Part shown: one piece after another, positions 1-12,100 of the stretch
Numbering within the stretch: the stretch's first letter is position 1
How the letters are laid out: every line of letters begins with the position of its first letter
Made by a program: the position numbers and the translations under genes
DNA from: Larus michahellis
Taxonomy: Eukaryota; Chordata; Aves; Charadriiformes; Laridae
Reading direction: 5' to 3'
DNA: 64,000 nt
Assembly: GCF_964199755.1 (NCBI RefSeq)
Contig: NC_133897.1
Location: forward strand, 118,491,579-118,555,578
The notes under the pieces: generated by a model
Seen by the model: only the letters and a program-made list of their open reading frames with translations
What the model was told of the DNA's origin: nothing
Database searches by the model: none

Positions 1-262
1 ATGATGTCACCCCTTTAATGTCTTAAATATGCCATTATTGAAACACACACGTCATGGGAAGGCGAAGACATGGCACGCTGAGAGACGCCAGACCGGCGGG
101 AGAAGACAGCGATCTCCTCAGTGAGGAGGGCACAGGGGGACGGGCACCGGCGTGATTTTGGGCTGAAATACTTGCGTTTTTTTTTCCACTGGTGGGGTAG
201 CCCGGGAGGGGCTGACGCGCCGGCTATCCCTGAGCAGGCCAGGGCAAGGGGAGGCCACCGTC

Positions 263-298
263 CCTCCTCCTCCTCCTCCTCCTCCTCCTCCTCCTCCT
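263..298. repeat. (TCC)n microsatellite
   Basis: About twelve tandem TCC triplets (GGA on the minus strand). It lies in the first intron of TMEM241 on the minus strand. It creates spurious poly-Ser, poly-Glu and poly-Arg reading frames in this region, which are not genes. Confidence 0.95.
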
Positions 299-444
299 GC
301 TGGGTGCCTGCACGCACCTCGCCCCCTCAGGCGCGTCCCCCCCCCCCCGGCTCCTGCTACGGCGCATCAACCGCCCAACGCCCCCCCCCCGCCTCCTCCG
401 CCTCTCCCACTGCGGGGCTGGGGTGGCCCCGCGGCCGCCCTCAC

Positions 445-516
445 CTTGTTGGTGAAGCAGGAGGCCAGGTAGAAGAGGCAGAAGGCGAGGCCGCCCGCCG
501 GCCTCTTCAGATACAT
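445..516 (-). CDS. TMEM241: TMEM241 first coding exon (partial gene)
   Basis: On the minus strand an ATG at 516-514 opens 24 codons ending at 445 in AAC AAG, followed by a GTGAGG donor. The peptide starts MYLKRPAGGLAF and ends YLASCFTNK. This resembles the start of vertebrate TMEM241, whose first exon also ends in a YLASxxTNK segment. TMEM241 is a multi-pass membrane protein of the nucleotide-sugar transporter-like group; it has been reported as a Golgi UDP-GlcNAc transporter needed for mannose-6-phosphate tagging of NPC2. The remaining exons lie left of the window. The hydrophobic stretch from Gly8 to Ser19 would be the start of the first membrane segment. Position next to RIOK3, in divergent orientation, matches the human order. 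The initiator context is not strong (C at -3). Confidence 0.8.
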
Positions 517-684
517 CTGTCACCGCCGCCTCCCGCCTGCGCGGGCCCGGCCGGCCGCCGCCATGGCAGCGAGACGTGGCGCCGCGGCCGCGCCAATGGG
601 CACCGGGCCCCGCCGCCGGGCGCCGCCTCCTTAAAGGGCCGTGACAGGGCCGTCACCGGGGGGCGACAAGCCGGGAATGGAGCC

Positions 685-1327
685 GGCAACGTGGGCTCGC
701 AGCCCAGAAAGGCAACCGCGTCCTGGGCTGCATCAGAAGAAGCGTGGCCAGCAGGTCAAGGGAGGTGATTCTGCTCCGGTCTGGTGAGACCCCACCTGGA
801 GTGCTGCATCCAGCTGTGGAGCCCTCAGCACAGGAAGGACATGGACCTGTTGGAGCGGGTCCAGAGGAGGGACACAAAAATGATCAGAGGGCTGGAGCCC
901 TGCTCCTATGAGGAAAGGCTGAGAGAGTTGGGGTTGTTCAGCCTGGAGAAGAGAAGGCTCCAGGGAGACCTTAGAGCAGCCTTCCAGCACCTGAAGGGGG
1001 CCTACAGGAAAGATGGGGACAGACTTTTTAGCAGGGCCTGTTGCGACAGGACAAGGGGTAATGGCTTTAAACTAAAAGAGGGTAGATTCAGACTAGATAG
1101 GAGGAAGAAATTTTTTACTCTGAGGGTGGTGAAACACTGGAACAGGTTGCCCAGGATGGTGGCAGATGCCCCATCCCTGGAAACATTCAAGGTCAGGTTA
1201 GACAGGGCTCTGAGCAACCTGATCTAGTTGAAGATGTCCCTGCTCACTGCAGGGGATTTTGGACTAGATGACCTTTAAAGGTCCCTTCCAACCCAAACCA
1301 TTCTATGATTCTGTGATTCTGTGATTC
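685..1327 (+). mobile_element. CR1 LINE, 5'-truncated 3' fragment
   Basis: The segment encodes the end of the CR1 ORF2 protein: an uninterrupted 147-codon stretch at 784-1227 with the signatures [38 protein letters not shown] and VKHWNRLP. It is followed by the short CR1 3' UTR and the terminal ATTCTATGATTCTGTGATTCTGTGATT repeats at about 1,300-1,327. No poly-A tail is present, as expected for CR1. The left end is truncated in the C-terminal region. It belongs to the same sequence type (GAYRK) as the copies at 22,196 and 33,283. Confidence 0.93.
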
Positions 1328-3187
1328 ATCAGTGATGTGTAAACTATAAATATCCCAGGGAGGTAGAGAAGCAGTGAAAGACGTGCCCCACCTAGTCACA
1401 ATTACCGGGCATTCTTTTATTATGGCCTAGGTAAGCCTTGTTCTTCCCAGATCTGGTATTAGCAAGGCCCTACCTCTGCAATTCTCACCTTGACTTTGCT
1501 TGGGTAATGCAAAGTACAGGGCTGTCTCTGCACACAAACACCCTGTTTTTAGAGGATAGAGCAAAACAGCATAAGTAAGGAACTGAGTGTGGCCTAAACT
1601 GGCGGGAGAGGGGGGCACTAACTGGTAGACCAGAGGCCAAATCCAGCCCACAGTATGAGCCTGGCTAACCTGCTACATTTATCCTCAAAAGACAAAGTCA
1701 GCAGACAGAGTGCAACAGCTGAATGGTCTCCATGGCACCAAGACAAATTCAAGCATCCTATCTGGTTTGTAAGGAGGTGGCCCAAAACAGACATTGAATT
1801 TCCAGTGCTGAAAGGTTTGGTCCATCCAGGCCTACAGAGACCTCTGACATGCCACAATAACGGACGTGATGGAAATGGCAGGGTAGGTGATAACAGCATT
1901 ACCGTTTTGCAGACCATGTGTTAAAAAGCTCTGAAAATCTGTATGCATGTCAAATATGTCCTTTGCAGACAAAAGTATACTTTACATTACACCACAAATT
2001 CAGCATGTAAAGCTTTGAAATAGTGTAAGAAAAAATTTACCAAAGAGCAATGTAAGCATGTAATACGAATACTTTTTACTTTTTACTTTAGTGCAGTATC
2101 ATTTTCACGCAAAACATTACAGTGATAGATCTCTGTGTTTCTTGCAGTATTTCTCAGTAAAGGGGAAGACTCAGGCAAAGATGATATATCCTCCTACAGC
2201 AAAATGCAGAAGCAAATTTGAATTCTTATAAGTTACTTACAGTGAGGGATTAAGAATGAAGATATACATTTCTGACAGTGTTGTTTATCATGAATAACTT
2301 GAATTACATATTAAGTAACTGCTATGCAGCTTTGGAATTATTTTGAGTTATATGAAGGGAAGTTTCTGCTCTATCTATATTTTTAACTATTTTTATTAGG
2401 AGATATGAATGTGTGGCAAATTATTTTGTTTACATGTAATTTTATAGAACATTTCTTCTTAATATAATTCAGTTCAAAGCTTGATCCATTCATATAAGAG
2501 GCCGTGGGGTCAAGGCCCAACCAGGTAATATTTAAGAGACTAATACAAAAGACTTATTTCTGAAAATTAAAAACGGAATAAAAAGACATAGGAATATTAA
2601 GTCATTGTTAATGTCTTTTTGAATCAAAAACTACCAAAACCAGTTTTCTTAGTCAGTGCTTCTACAGTTGTGCTAAAGTAATGGTTTTCTTGGGGCAGCA
2701 GGACATTGCTTTGACATTCTGCTCGTTTATAAAACTGATAAATTTAGCCAAAGAAGATTGAAGCGGGCATGGCAGCAATCTTCATGCCCCAAAAGGTGTC
2801 TGTAAAGGGAAAGAAATAATCTCTTTCTGTGAGGGCTAAAGATAAGAACCACACTGGTACCGCATCACCAGATTCGGCTACCCTAATGACTCCGTGGCAC
2901 AGGCCTGTGTTGTGCCTGTCCTACGTTGTGCACAACACAGGTTGTGTGTTAGGACCTGGGTCCCCACCCTCCTCCAAACGTCTGCCCTTTAGCTGGGGAC
3001 TTTCTGCAGTTATGAATGCTGGAACAGATTGTCTTGGGAGATTGTAATGTCTTATGTCATTGCAGGTTGTTAAGGACAAATTACATGAAATTTGGCTGAC
3101 AAAGCTGATTCTTTCATGCCTGAGAATCGATGAAAGCTGCTTTTGCTGGGCCTACCTTGGCAGCGTGGGCTTTGCTAGATGTGTAAC
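1328..3187. other. Intergenic, nothing identified
   Basis: This AT-rich stretch lies between TMEM241 and RIOK3. The longest open frames (for example 89 codons at 1655-1924) show no recognisable family, no splice structure and no codon signature, and look like chance. A small inverted repeat, arms 2904-2914 and 2931-2941, is the only structure I noted. Confidence 0.6.
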
Positions 3188-3760
3188 TGTTATGGTTTGA
3201 GGAACCCACAACAATTTATTGTCGTTTAGACAGTTATTCTATCATCTGATGACGCCCTCCCCATCCAGGAAGGGGAATCAGGAAAAATAAAGGAAACCTG
3301 GGGGTTGAAATATAAACAGATTTAATAGAATAAGACTAAATAATTAACATTAATAATACTAAAGAACCAATATGGATACTGATACCAACATAAAATATAC
3401 AAGGATTATACTCATCCAATTCTATCAGTAGGAAGCTCTGCACTCCCAGCAGTGGACAGCAAATGTCACTGTGAGCGCTGTGGCTGCAGGGGGAAGGGAA
3501 GGGCTCAGGGGTCCGGCACCAGGGCAAGAAGTTCTCAGGATTGCAGCCATCAATGGAGAGAAAGCACTATACAGCAAACTTTCTAGTTTATATTGAATGT
3601 GACATTCATGGTATGAAATAATCCTGTTGGCCAGCTTGGGTCAAGTGCCCGAGTCTTGCTCTTCCTCATCACTGCACCTGTCAAGGCTCAAAAACACTGA
3701 GACCTTGAAACCCACATACCATAGCTGGCTATGAAGTAAATACTTTCACAAATTTCTACA
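3188..3760 (-). mobile_element. Degraded avian ERV LTR (antisense), probably solo
   Basis: The plus strand begins TGTTATGGTTTGAGG at 3188 and contains, in order, a GGGGTTGAAATATAAACAG TTTAAT-like block (about 3,300-3,325), an AT-rich stretch, a TTTATATTGAATG block (about 3,590) and TTGGCCAGCTTGGGTCA (3,629-3,645). This order is how I remember the antisense strand of a common bird retroviral LTR family. The leading TG on the plus strand would be the CA end of the LTR in sense. The far end near 3,760 is vague, I did not find a clear target duplication, and no internal retroviral gene lies beside it. It is assigned by remembered motif order only. Confidence 0.5.
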
Positions 3761-4300
3761 CCAGAGTCTTCTAAAAGTGCAGTTTTCCCAAGCATTAGAT
3801 GGCAACCACCTGAGGAGGTTTCTAGGCTTCCTTCCTGTTGGGAAACTTGCTTGAGCAGATGTTAGATAACGACTGTATTGTAGCAAAACACCATCCAGTT
3901 GCCCCTGTCCTGGAAAAAGGGCATTTTAATCACAATACTATTTTCCAGATAAACATTACATGTAAAATTGAGGTGTAACAGGTGTCAGATTGCTGTCTAA
4001 AGAACAAAGTTAAAAGTTTATCAAGAAGTTTTCGTTGGGATATGGTTGAGGCATCAAGACGTATACCTAACCTTGAATAGGATGTGAAATGAAACAGTGT
4101 GTCTTATGTATTCTTTTGCAGTTACCAACTTAGACATAAGATAGCAAAAAATATAACTTCTGGACCAAATTCAAGCCAAGAGTGTATCCCAAACTAACCT
4201 TGGATAACTGTAATGCTAAAATACACACTCCTTTGTGAATAATGAGCATGCTAATCAGGTAGCCTCCCTAAATGTTTTAAACATGAGCTTAGATCTGTGT
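3761..4300. other. Intergenic, nothing identified
   Basis: Ordinary AT-rich sequence between the LTR remnant and the next CR1 fragment. No open frame, repeat or motif stood out. Confidence 0.5.
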
Positions 4301-5101
4301 AGAATCATAGAATCGTCAAGGTTGGAAGGGACCTTTAAGATCATTCAGTCCAACTGTTAAACTAGCACTGCCAAGTCCACCACTAAAACATGTCCCTGAG
4401 CACCACATCTGCGTATCTTTTAAACACCTCCAGGGATGGTGACTCAAACACTTCCCTGGGCAGCCTGTTCCAATGCTTGACAACCCTTTCAATGAAGAAA
4501 ATTTTCCTAATATCCAACCTGAACCTCCCCTGGTGCAACTTGAGGCCGTTTCCTCTTGTCCTACGGCCTGTTACTTGGGAGAAGAGACCGACCCCCACCT
4601 CTCTACAACCTCCTTTCAGGTAGCTGTAGAGAGCGATAAGATCTCCCCTGAACCTCCGTTTTCTCCAGGCTAAACAACCCCAGCTCCCTCAGCCGCTCCT
4701 CATAAGACTTTGTTCTCCAGACCCCTCACCAGCTTCATTGCCCTTCTCTGGACATGCTCCAGGACCTCAATGTCTTTTTTGTACTGAGGGGCCCAAAACT
4801 GTACATAGTACTTGAGGTGGGGCCTCACCAGTGATGAGTACAGGGGGACGATCATTTCCCTGGCCTTGCTGGCCACACTATTCCTGATACAAGCCAGAAT
4901 GCTATTGGCCTTCTTGGCCACCTGGGCACACTGCTGGCTCATATTCAGCCGGCTGTCGACCAACACCCCCAGGTCCTTTCCTGCCGGCCAGCCCTCCAGC
5001 CACTCTTCCCCAAGCCTGTAGCGCTGCATGGGGTTGTTGTGACCCAAGTGCAGGACCCGGCACTTGGCCTTGTTGAATCTCATGCCATTGGCCTCGGCCC
5101 A
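4301..5101 (-). mobile_element. CR1 LINE, 5'-truncated 3' fragment
   Basis: Read on the minus strand, this starts in the reverse transcriptase C-terminal region ([20 protein letters not shown] from 5083) and continues through [20 protein letters not shown] to 4700. A frame break follows, then [16 protein letters not shown] and VKHWNRLP, to a stop near 4383. The 3' end is the inverted AGAATCATAGAAT at 4301. The 5' truncation near 5,101 is abrupt. The sequence type matches the young copy at 33,375 but it carries frameshifts, so it is inactive. Confidence 0.93.
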
Positions 5102-5459
5102 TATGTATAGTTAGGAGTATAGCATGTGTAGTTAATGAATGAATCATTATTGACCCATCAGCTGTATTTTGTCATCAATATTGGGCGGTTTGAAAGGTGA
5201 GGTGTGCTACCTGTTGTTAAATGCCCGGGACCTGATTCCACAGAACTGAAAGAAAAATACGTATTTCGACTCCGTGTGTTGATTGGCTCCCGCACACGGG
5301 GTGAAGAACCCTCATTTAGGGACAAGATGATCACATACGAAGTATTTAATTTTGTATTTACAGTGAGTTATGGGATGGGGATCAAATTCATTTGTTCACT
5401 TATGGGGTGGGTTACTCCTCCTCCCCGCCCCCTGCCTTCTCTTGGTTACGTCCTTAGAT
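5102..5459. other. Intergenic, upstream of RIOK3
   Basis: About 350 bp between the CR1 fragment and the RIOK3 CpG island. An inverted CCAAT box (ATTGGCT, about 5,281) is the only motif worth noting; otherwise nothing was seen. Confidence 0.5.
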
Positions 5460-6110
5460 AAAAGCAAACGTCACCTATCCGACGTCATCCTCTTTGGTTT
5501 GCTATCAACACAGCTCCGCGGGCGGGCTGCCATCGCCCTCCCACCAGGCGCTAGCCATTAGCCATGGCGGCGGCTGCGCCTCCTCCCCCAGCGACGCTTC
5601 ATCCTCCGCTTCATCCTCCGCCCTACTGACATCACCGGAAAAGGCGGGCGATTCCCCCGGCCGCCAGCCAATGGGAGAGCCTGCCGGCAGGTGACGGTGA
5701 GAGAGAGGACGACGGAGGGAGAACCCGGAAGACTCGGCATTCGGAGCGTCGCTGCCCTGAGGGAGAGCCCCCCGTCGCCGCCGCTGTCGCCGCTATCGCC
5801 CGCCCTTACATGCGCAGATGGACCCTGTAGGAGTTGCCGCCGCCCCCCCCGAGGCCGGGCCGGGCCCCGCCTGGCGGAGCAAGGTGAGCGCGGGCTGGGC
5901 GAGGGGCGTTGGGCCCAGCCGCCGCCGTTAAGGCCCGGCCCGGCGGGCCCGCCGGGCCGGGCCTTAACGGCGGCGGCTGGGCCTTGCTGCCCTTCTTCCC
6001 TCCTTCTGAGGCGGGGGGGCCGGGGGGTGGGTGCTGAGGCCGTCGAGCGGTGCCAGCAAAACCAGGGTCACGGTTATTTGGCGAACGGAGCGCTTTTGGC
6101 TCCGCTGCCA
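5460..6110 (+). promoter_or_regulatory. RIOK3 CpG-island promoter
   Basis: A CpG-rich block that encloses RIOK3 exon 1. It contains two CRE-like ACGTCA cores (5468-5473 and 5482-5487), an ETS-like CCGGAA (about 5,636) and a CCAAT box (5668-5672) in the 150 to 350 bp before the start codon. No TATA box was seen. This is a typical housekeeping promoter, so RIOK3 is probably broadly expressed. The transcription start is not resolved but likely lies between 5,680 and 5,760. Confidence 0.7.
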
Positions 6111-9100
6111 AGAGCTGGAACGGGGCATTGGCGTGGTTCCCAGCTCCCGGAGGTTATCTTCGTGGTAGAGAGAGCTGCTGTTGGAGCCTGATAAATGAGT
6201 GGCTTCGCTCCACGCTCTGTTTGTTGGTGAGCAGGGAGTTGGATCTCAGTGAGTTTGGTTATTGGGAGAGTGGGTCACGACTTGGTTGGGATTCATCGTT
6301 CCCCAACCTCCGCCCCCCCAGCCAAAGTTGTGTGCCTGCTTCTGCATTTTTGAAGTGGTATTTATGATGGCTGTCCTCTCGGGGCTCTAGAAACCGGGGA
6401 GGAAGCTGTGCCTAAGCCATTAATATTGTGTTATTCCAAGAGAAGTTTTACATGGTCTCTGTGTACGCTTGTAAGCAAACTTTCTGGGAAGGCTTTGTCT
6501 CTGTCTTCAGGAGGTACTGACAAACTGACTCTTCCCCCCTCCCGTTAGTAAGTAACCATCAACATCCTTTCAATCACAGTTCTCCCTACTGAGTTTATGG
6601 AACTGCTCCTTGAGGTATCGTCTGTGCTTTAGTTCATCATACTTCTCTAAGTATCCGTAGAAGACAAGCTCTTATAAGATTACATGAGCTTATTTTAGAG
6701 ATAGTGATTGCTAATTATCCTGATTATTATGTTGCCACTGCATTTCTCGTTGACATGAATAAAATGCTTATTTACAGTGTCCGTGGGGAGCCCCTAATAC
6801 AACATCAATATCATGTTCCCTTGCTGATGTAATGAGTGAACAGCTGGCAAAAGAGCTGCAATTGGAAGAAGAAAATGCTGCTTTTCCTGAAGTTGTTGCG
6901 TAAGTTTAAATCCTGGATTAGTGACCTTCGTAGTTGTGAAGCCATCTTTTATCTCTTGTGCATTTTCTTACTGTGCGCTTAAGGTGTAGTGGTGTAGGAA
7001 GTGCTTTGCCTATTGCCTCTTAACTTTTGCTTCTTCAGTTCTTTTTCCATGAAGATGGCTTCCCCAGTTAAAACTCTTCCTTAGACTTTCTTCTCAGTCA
7101 CCTTTCCCTCTTTCTTGATATTTTCTTCACATTGTTTTGGGTGCTTAAGGCAGTCTGTAAGCTGTGTTTTGAGAAGCGTTGTCAGAATTTTTTTTTTCTT
7201 CCCTTTTGGAAACTGTTACTAACAATGTACAATGTTATTTCTAGAACTGTCAGGTGTATCACCTGTATCCTCCTCATACCTGGGAGCTCTAAACGTAGGC
7301 CAAGAGCTTACTAGTGCTAAGCTCATACAAACTTTGCCTGTGGTCTTTCCTGTGAAGCAGAGCAAAGCAATGCTGTTTTGTTGGTTTCTGGGGTGTTAAA
7401 ATGGTTTTTATTTATTTATAAATATGTATATACACACATATACACCTGTATATCTTCTTTTCACTTTCATGAAGGGCATCTTAAAAATAGAGCCTAATGC
7501 TTCTTGCAGAATGGTAAACAAGTAAAAGTTTTAATAATGTTTGCATTGTAAAGGAGTAGAAAAGAGAAATTAAGTCATGCTCTATTAATATTTAGTGTTG
7601 TCTTGGAGGTGGGGGGCAGACAGTTGAGATCCACTAGTTTCTATGCAGGTGTACGTGAGTTTTTTGTACAGAGTGATGAAATGGTATAAATCTGTTTCAA
7701 TTACTGTGTTTAATTTTTTAAATTTCTGTTTTCATTTTACCTAGTGTTGCTGAAGGACCGTTTATTACAGGAGAAAATGTTGACACTTCTAGTGACCTAA
7801 TGCTAGCTCAGATGCTGCAGATGGAATTTGACAGGGAGTACGATGCACAGCTTCGGCGTGAAGAGAAGAAGATCAATGGAGATAGCAAAGGTACACTCAG
7901 AAGAAATATGGAGATATTCTTGGCACTCTGCTTAAGTTGACAGAGCTGTGAGGAAGTAGGAAATTCCTGATAATCACAGACCTGCTTATTTGTTTTGTTT
8001 CTTAAGTCTCTATATCCTTTGAAAATTATCGGAAGGTGCATCCCTATGACAGTGACAGCTCAGAGGATGAGGTTGATTGGCAAGATACCCGTCATGATCC
8101 TTATAGAGCAGGTATGTGGCAGTTTTAAACAATGCAATTCCTTAAGTTAATAGACCTAAGAACATGACATAGTTAAATCAGGTTTTTTGAATGTCAGGAG
8201 ACATACCAGTTGTATGCAAAATCAGGTCACCTAAACGGGAGGTGTTATGCAGGAAGTTGGGTGGGTAACTTCAGGCTTCTGTCTGCCAGTATGTTGGCTT
8301 TGGTGGCTGAATCTAGTAAAATAACTATTGTACATGGAAAGTATTGTGGGATATGCATATCTGTCATCTACATTTGGTTAGGGGCATCTGCACATAATAT
8401 TGAATATCCCTGTCTTTAACACACCAAAGTGTGTCTGACACCCCAGAGAAGTAAGTCATAACACAGCAAAAGAAGCTGTCTTGTTTAGGGTAAGATCATA
8501 CAATGAAAATATTTTATTCTGTTTAATAAATAAAATTATGTTAGTCTTGTGGGCATTGTGGAGTCTTTATAAGCATTAGTTATGTCTGCGTAGGTGTAAA
8601 GTTAGATTTATTTTTCTCACTACTGGCAGATAAACCTACTACAACACCAAGAAAGGGCTTTATAGGAAAAGGAAAAGATATTACTACTAAACATGATGAA
8701 GTGGTATGTGGAAGAAAGAACACTGCTCGCATGGAAAATGTAAGTGAAAACTTCCTTATAAAACTGGAATGCTGTAATTCAACCAAAGAACTAATGCTTG
8801 TCCATCTGTGCAATGCAGTGTCTGGATTAGTTATTCAAATTGGTAGTCTCAGTTGTGCAGGTTTCTTGTTTAATAATAGCTTGTTAAAGATCACGATTCA
8901 AGAATTTACATAGAACTGTTTTGGCAGAACAAAACTATCAGCAAGTTTCATACACAGGCAAATAAAACACCAAGGCTGTTTTTGAAAAGCACAGCTGTCG
9001 TGTAACCTACTTCTTTTTTTTTTTTTTTTAACTAATTTTGGCTGTTGATCCAAGTAACTCATTTTCAGTCAGTTTTTTGACTTACAGCTTTTCCGTCTGT

Positions 9101-12100
9101 TTATCCATAGTAGATACCTTCTGTTTTCTTTAATATAGCTGGTACAACTTCTGCAAATAAGGAAATGCTGCAAGTGTTATTTTGACAGGATGTTAGGTAA
9201 TTTCATATCAATTTGGGCAGAACTTTGAGTTCTGAGTTTAGAGCAATATGTTTTTTAACATAGTGACAACATTATGCAAAGTGGGTTTCACATAGGTCAT
9301 AATCTACCCTAGGTTTTTTGCAAATCAGAGAAATTCCTGCTTGTGCCAACTCTTGGTGTCTGCTAGTAACAATGCTTAAACTTCAGTTATTTCTACTTGC
9401 AGTTTGCACCTGAATTCCAAGTTGGGGATGGAATCGGGATGGACTTAAAGCTGTCAAATCAAGTCTTCAATGCCTTAAAGCAACACGCGTACTCTGAGGA
9501 ACGTCGAAGTGCAAGGCTCCATGAAAAGAAGGAGCACTCCACTGCTGTATGTTTTTAATAAAATCTCTCTGTATACTTTTTATCTTGTGTAACAGCTGAA
9601 CACTGTTTTGGTAATGCCTTGAAACATTCTGTTTTTAGTAAAACAGTTAAGCAATATTGTGTTAACATTGCTGAAGGAGATGGTATCAGCCAGCTCCTAC
9701 TAGAAAAAAGCCTGTCTTTATTTGAGCTGCATTACTGTGAGAGCCATATCAAAATAAGAGCAAGCAGCTTCCATTTTTTTCCTCTTTGTCTTTCTAAACT
9801 TGTCTCTTAATTTCTAGGCAGTTTATTCATTGTAGCTGATTATTTATAGAAACCATCCAGAGGACTAATCCTCTGCAGTTGAACCATGTGGCTCCAAATA
9901 TCTGTTGTCTGATCAAGTTTCGGGAAGATAATGTGACCAAGTAAAATCTGACTTAATAATTTAGGAAGTCAGTTCATGTGTTTTATGGGTGAGTTTAGAG
10001 CAGGAAAATCCTGGTAAATCTGGTAAATCTTGCTGTGGACTTCTTCAGCTTTGTGTGTTTTGCTTTATTGTTACTGATATAAAAGGAGCATAATATTTGG
10101 GACATTGTGATTTACGGTTTGTAAAGACTTCTTGAAAACACTATAGAAAGTGCTCTCGGGACACAGTCTGTACTTTATGTGTAATTGATAAAATACTGTG
10201 TATGCTACGCAGCTGACAAAGTACCTGAGAGTATTAAATCTTAGTATGACAGTGCTGGAGCAGTTTTGTTTTGATTCATGTGTTCGTTTGGTTTGTGTTG
10301 CATTTTTTTTTTCTCTCTACCAGTTGAGAGAATGCTCTTAATACATTATTCTTTCCACCTAGCTGAATGAATACTTGTGGTATATAAATACTCTAAGCTC
10401 ACTGTAAAGCAAAGAATTATTTTAATGATTCATTTCTTGCCTGTAGGAGAAAGCAGTGGATCCTAAAACGCGTTTACTTCTGTACAAGATGGTCAATTCT
10501 GGAATGCTGGAGACCATTACAGGCTGTATCAGCACAGGAAAAGAATCTGTTGTTTTTCATGCGTATGGAGGAAAGTAAGTATATTGTTTGTTACTGACAG
10601 TAGCTTTAAGTACCAGAGATTGTTTAAATATTTTTGTGGTTTCTGCTTTTTAAAACCATCTGCACTTTTTTAATTCCCAAGACTTAAAAGTTTGTATTCA
10701 TACACATGGAGATAATAATAAATTCTGAAAACCAGATGGTACCAATTGTAAAGTAACAAAAAAATCCCCAGTTTCCTCCTTGGAGAGCATTTAATGAACG
10801 GGGGGAAATCCACTATAGCTTTCTGTGGAAAAACGTATACTCCTTTTATAAAAAAAGTCTTGAGATTCGGAGGAACTCTTTCCACTGACCTGCCGCGGAC
10901 TACAGAGCTGTCATGATGAGCTTAGGCTACCTGAAGATTGTCTTTCCATATGGATCGCTATATTATCAGCTCCATCTGTGCAGTTCAGTGGAGGTGCTGT
11001 TTATTACTTTTGGTTTACCTTGAGAATAGTGTTGGGATGCTGTTTACTTTGCAAGTCGTGCAAGAGTCCAGTTTTAAAGACTACTGCGCTGTGGAATGAC
11101 TGTAGTACATTAGTAGTGATTGTAGTGCACTGAAACACCACTAGCTTAAAGTGAGGTAAGAAAGAACTAATAAAGCCCAAATACAGGTAGCCCATTTAGA
11201 GATGTCAAGAGAGAGGTAATTTGCGGGTGGGGAGAAAAGATGCTTTTGTTTGTTTTTTTAATTTATCTTTGCTTGAATGATGTTCAGGAGTGTTCTTTTG
11301 CTTAGTATTACTCAGTAGGCAATATCTTTGTGGTGCTTAACAAAACATTGTGATACTACCATCATTGTTCTACTGCAAGACTTTTCTCACTTGTAATTTC
11401 TTGACGCAAGTACATCCATTAATAGGGCTCTTATTAGCTATGATATTTAAGTAAAATAGTAACAAATTGGGACATGGAACCTATTTGGTAAGCAACATAT
11501 AATCAAAATGCTAAAACCTGAAGTTTCATATATAAGCTTAATCATAGAACTCTTATAAATTTAACTTGAATTGGCTTCCAAATTTGATAGAAAATCAGAT
11601 CTTTTCCTCTCTTATATTAAAAATTGCTATCTCTTGCAATGTTAACCCCTCCCCAACTAAAACCATGCATTTGCTTGTAAAAATGTGAATAGTTAACTTT
11701 GTTATATATTTGACTTTTTCCACGAGAAGTGCAACTGAAGATAAAGTTATACCTCCAGAATGTGCCATCAAAGTGTTTAAAACAACTCTTAATGAATTCA
11801 AGAACCGTGACAAATATATTAAGGATGACTACAGATTTAAAGACCGCTTCAGTAAATTGAATCCACGAAAGATTATTCGTATGTGGGCTGAGAAGGAAAT
11901 GCATAACTTAACAAGGTAAAGGGAAAAAAAAAAGGGTAGTTGCCAAATGTCCTCGGTTTCTTATTCTCTGTTTAAGAAAGATACACTGCGTCTGGGTAGA
12001 AGTTTAGATTTGATTTTTTAGGCTAAATAATATATAACCTGGCACAGGTTGAGTAAGCATCTGGTTTCGTACAGTTTAATGAATTGTCAGCATCTTCAGG

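Larger units (their letters stand above)
110..700. promoter_or_regulatory. CpG island / TMEM241 promoter region
   Basis: This GC-rich, CpG-dense block surrounds the first coding exon of TMEM241 (445-516, minus strand). Its composition contrasts sharply with the AT-rich sequence to the right of about 1,330. Transcription of TMEM241 would start between roughly 520 and 700 and run leftward. I saw no TATA box. The right end of the island abuts a CR1 fragment, so part of the original upstream region may have been displaced. The boundaries are approximate. Confidence 0.6.

Noticed and set aside
121-768. 215-codon open frame, plus strand
   Set aside because: Product of the GC-rich island and the TCC repeat. 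Low complexity, no family resemblance, and it overlaps TMEM241 exon 1 on the other strand and the CR1 edge.
2904-2941. 11-bp inverted repeat with 16-base loop
   Set aside because: Short, no context, no run of T. Likely chance.
5691-6191. Open frames on both strands over RIOK3 exon 1, sharing an identical peptide
   Set aside because: The shared peptide is caused by the 72-bp palindrome. The true coding part is 5818-5883 in another frame.
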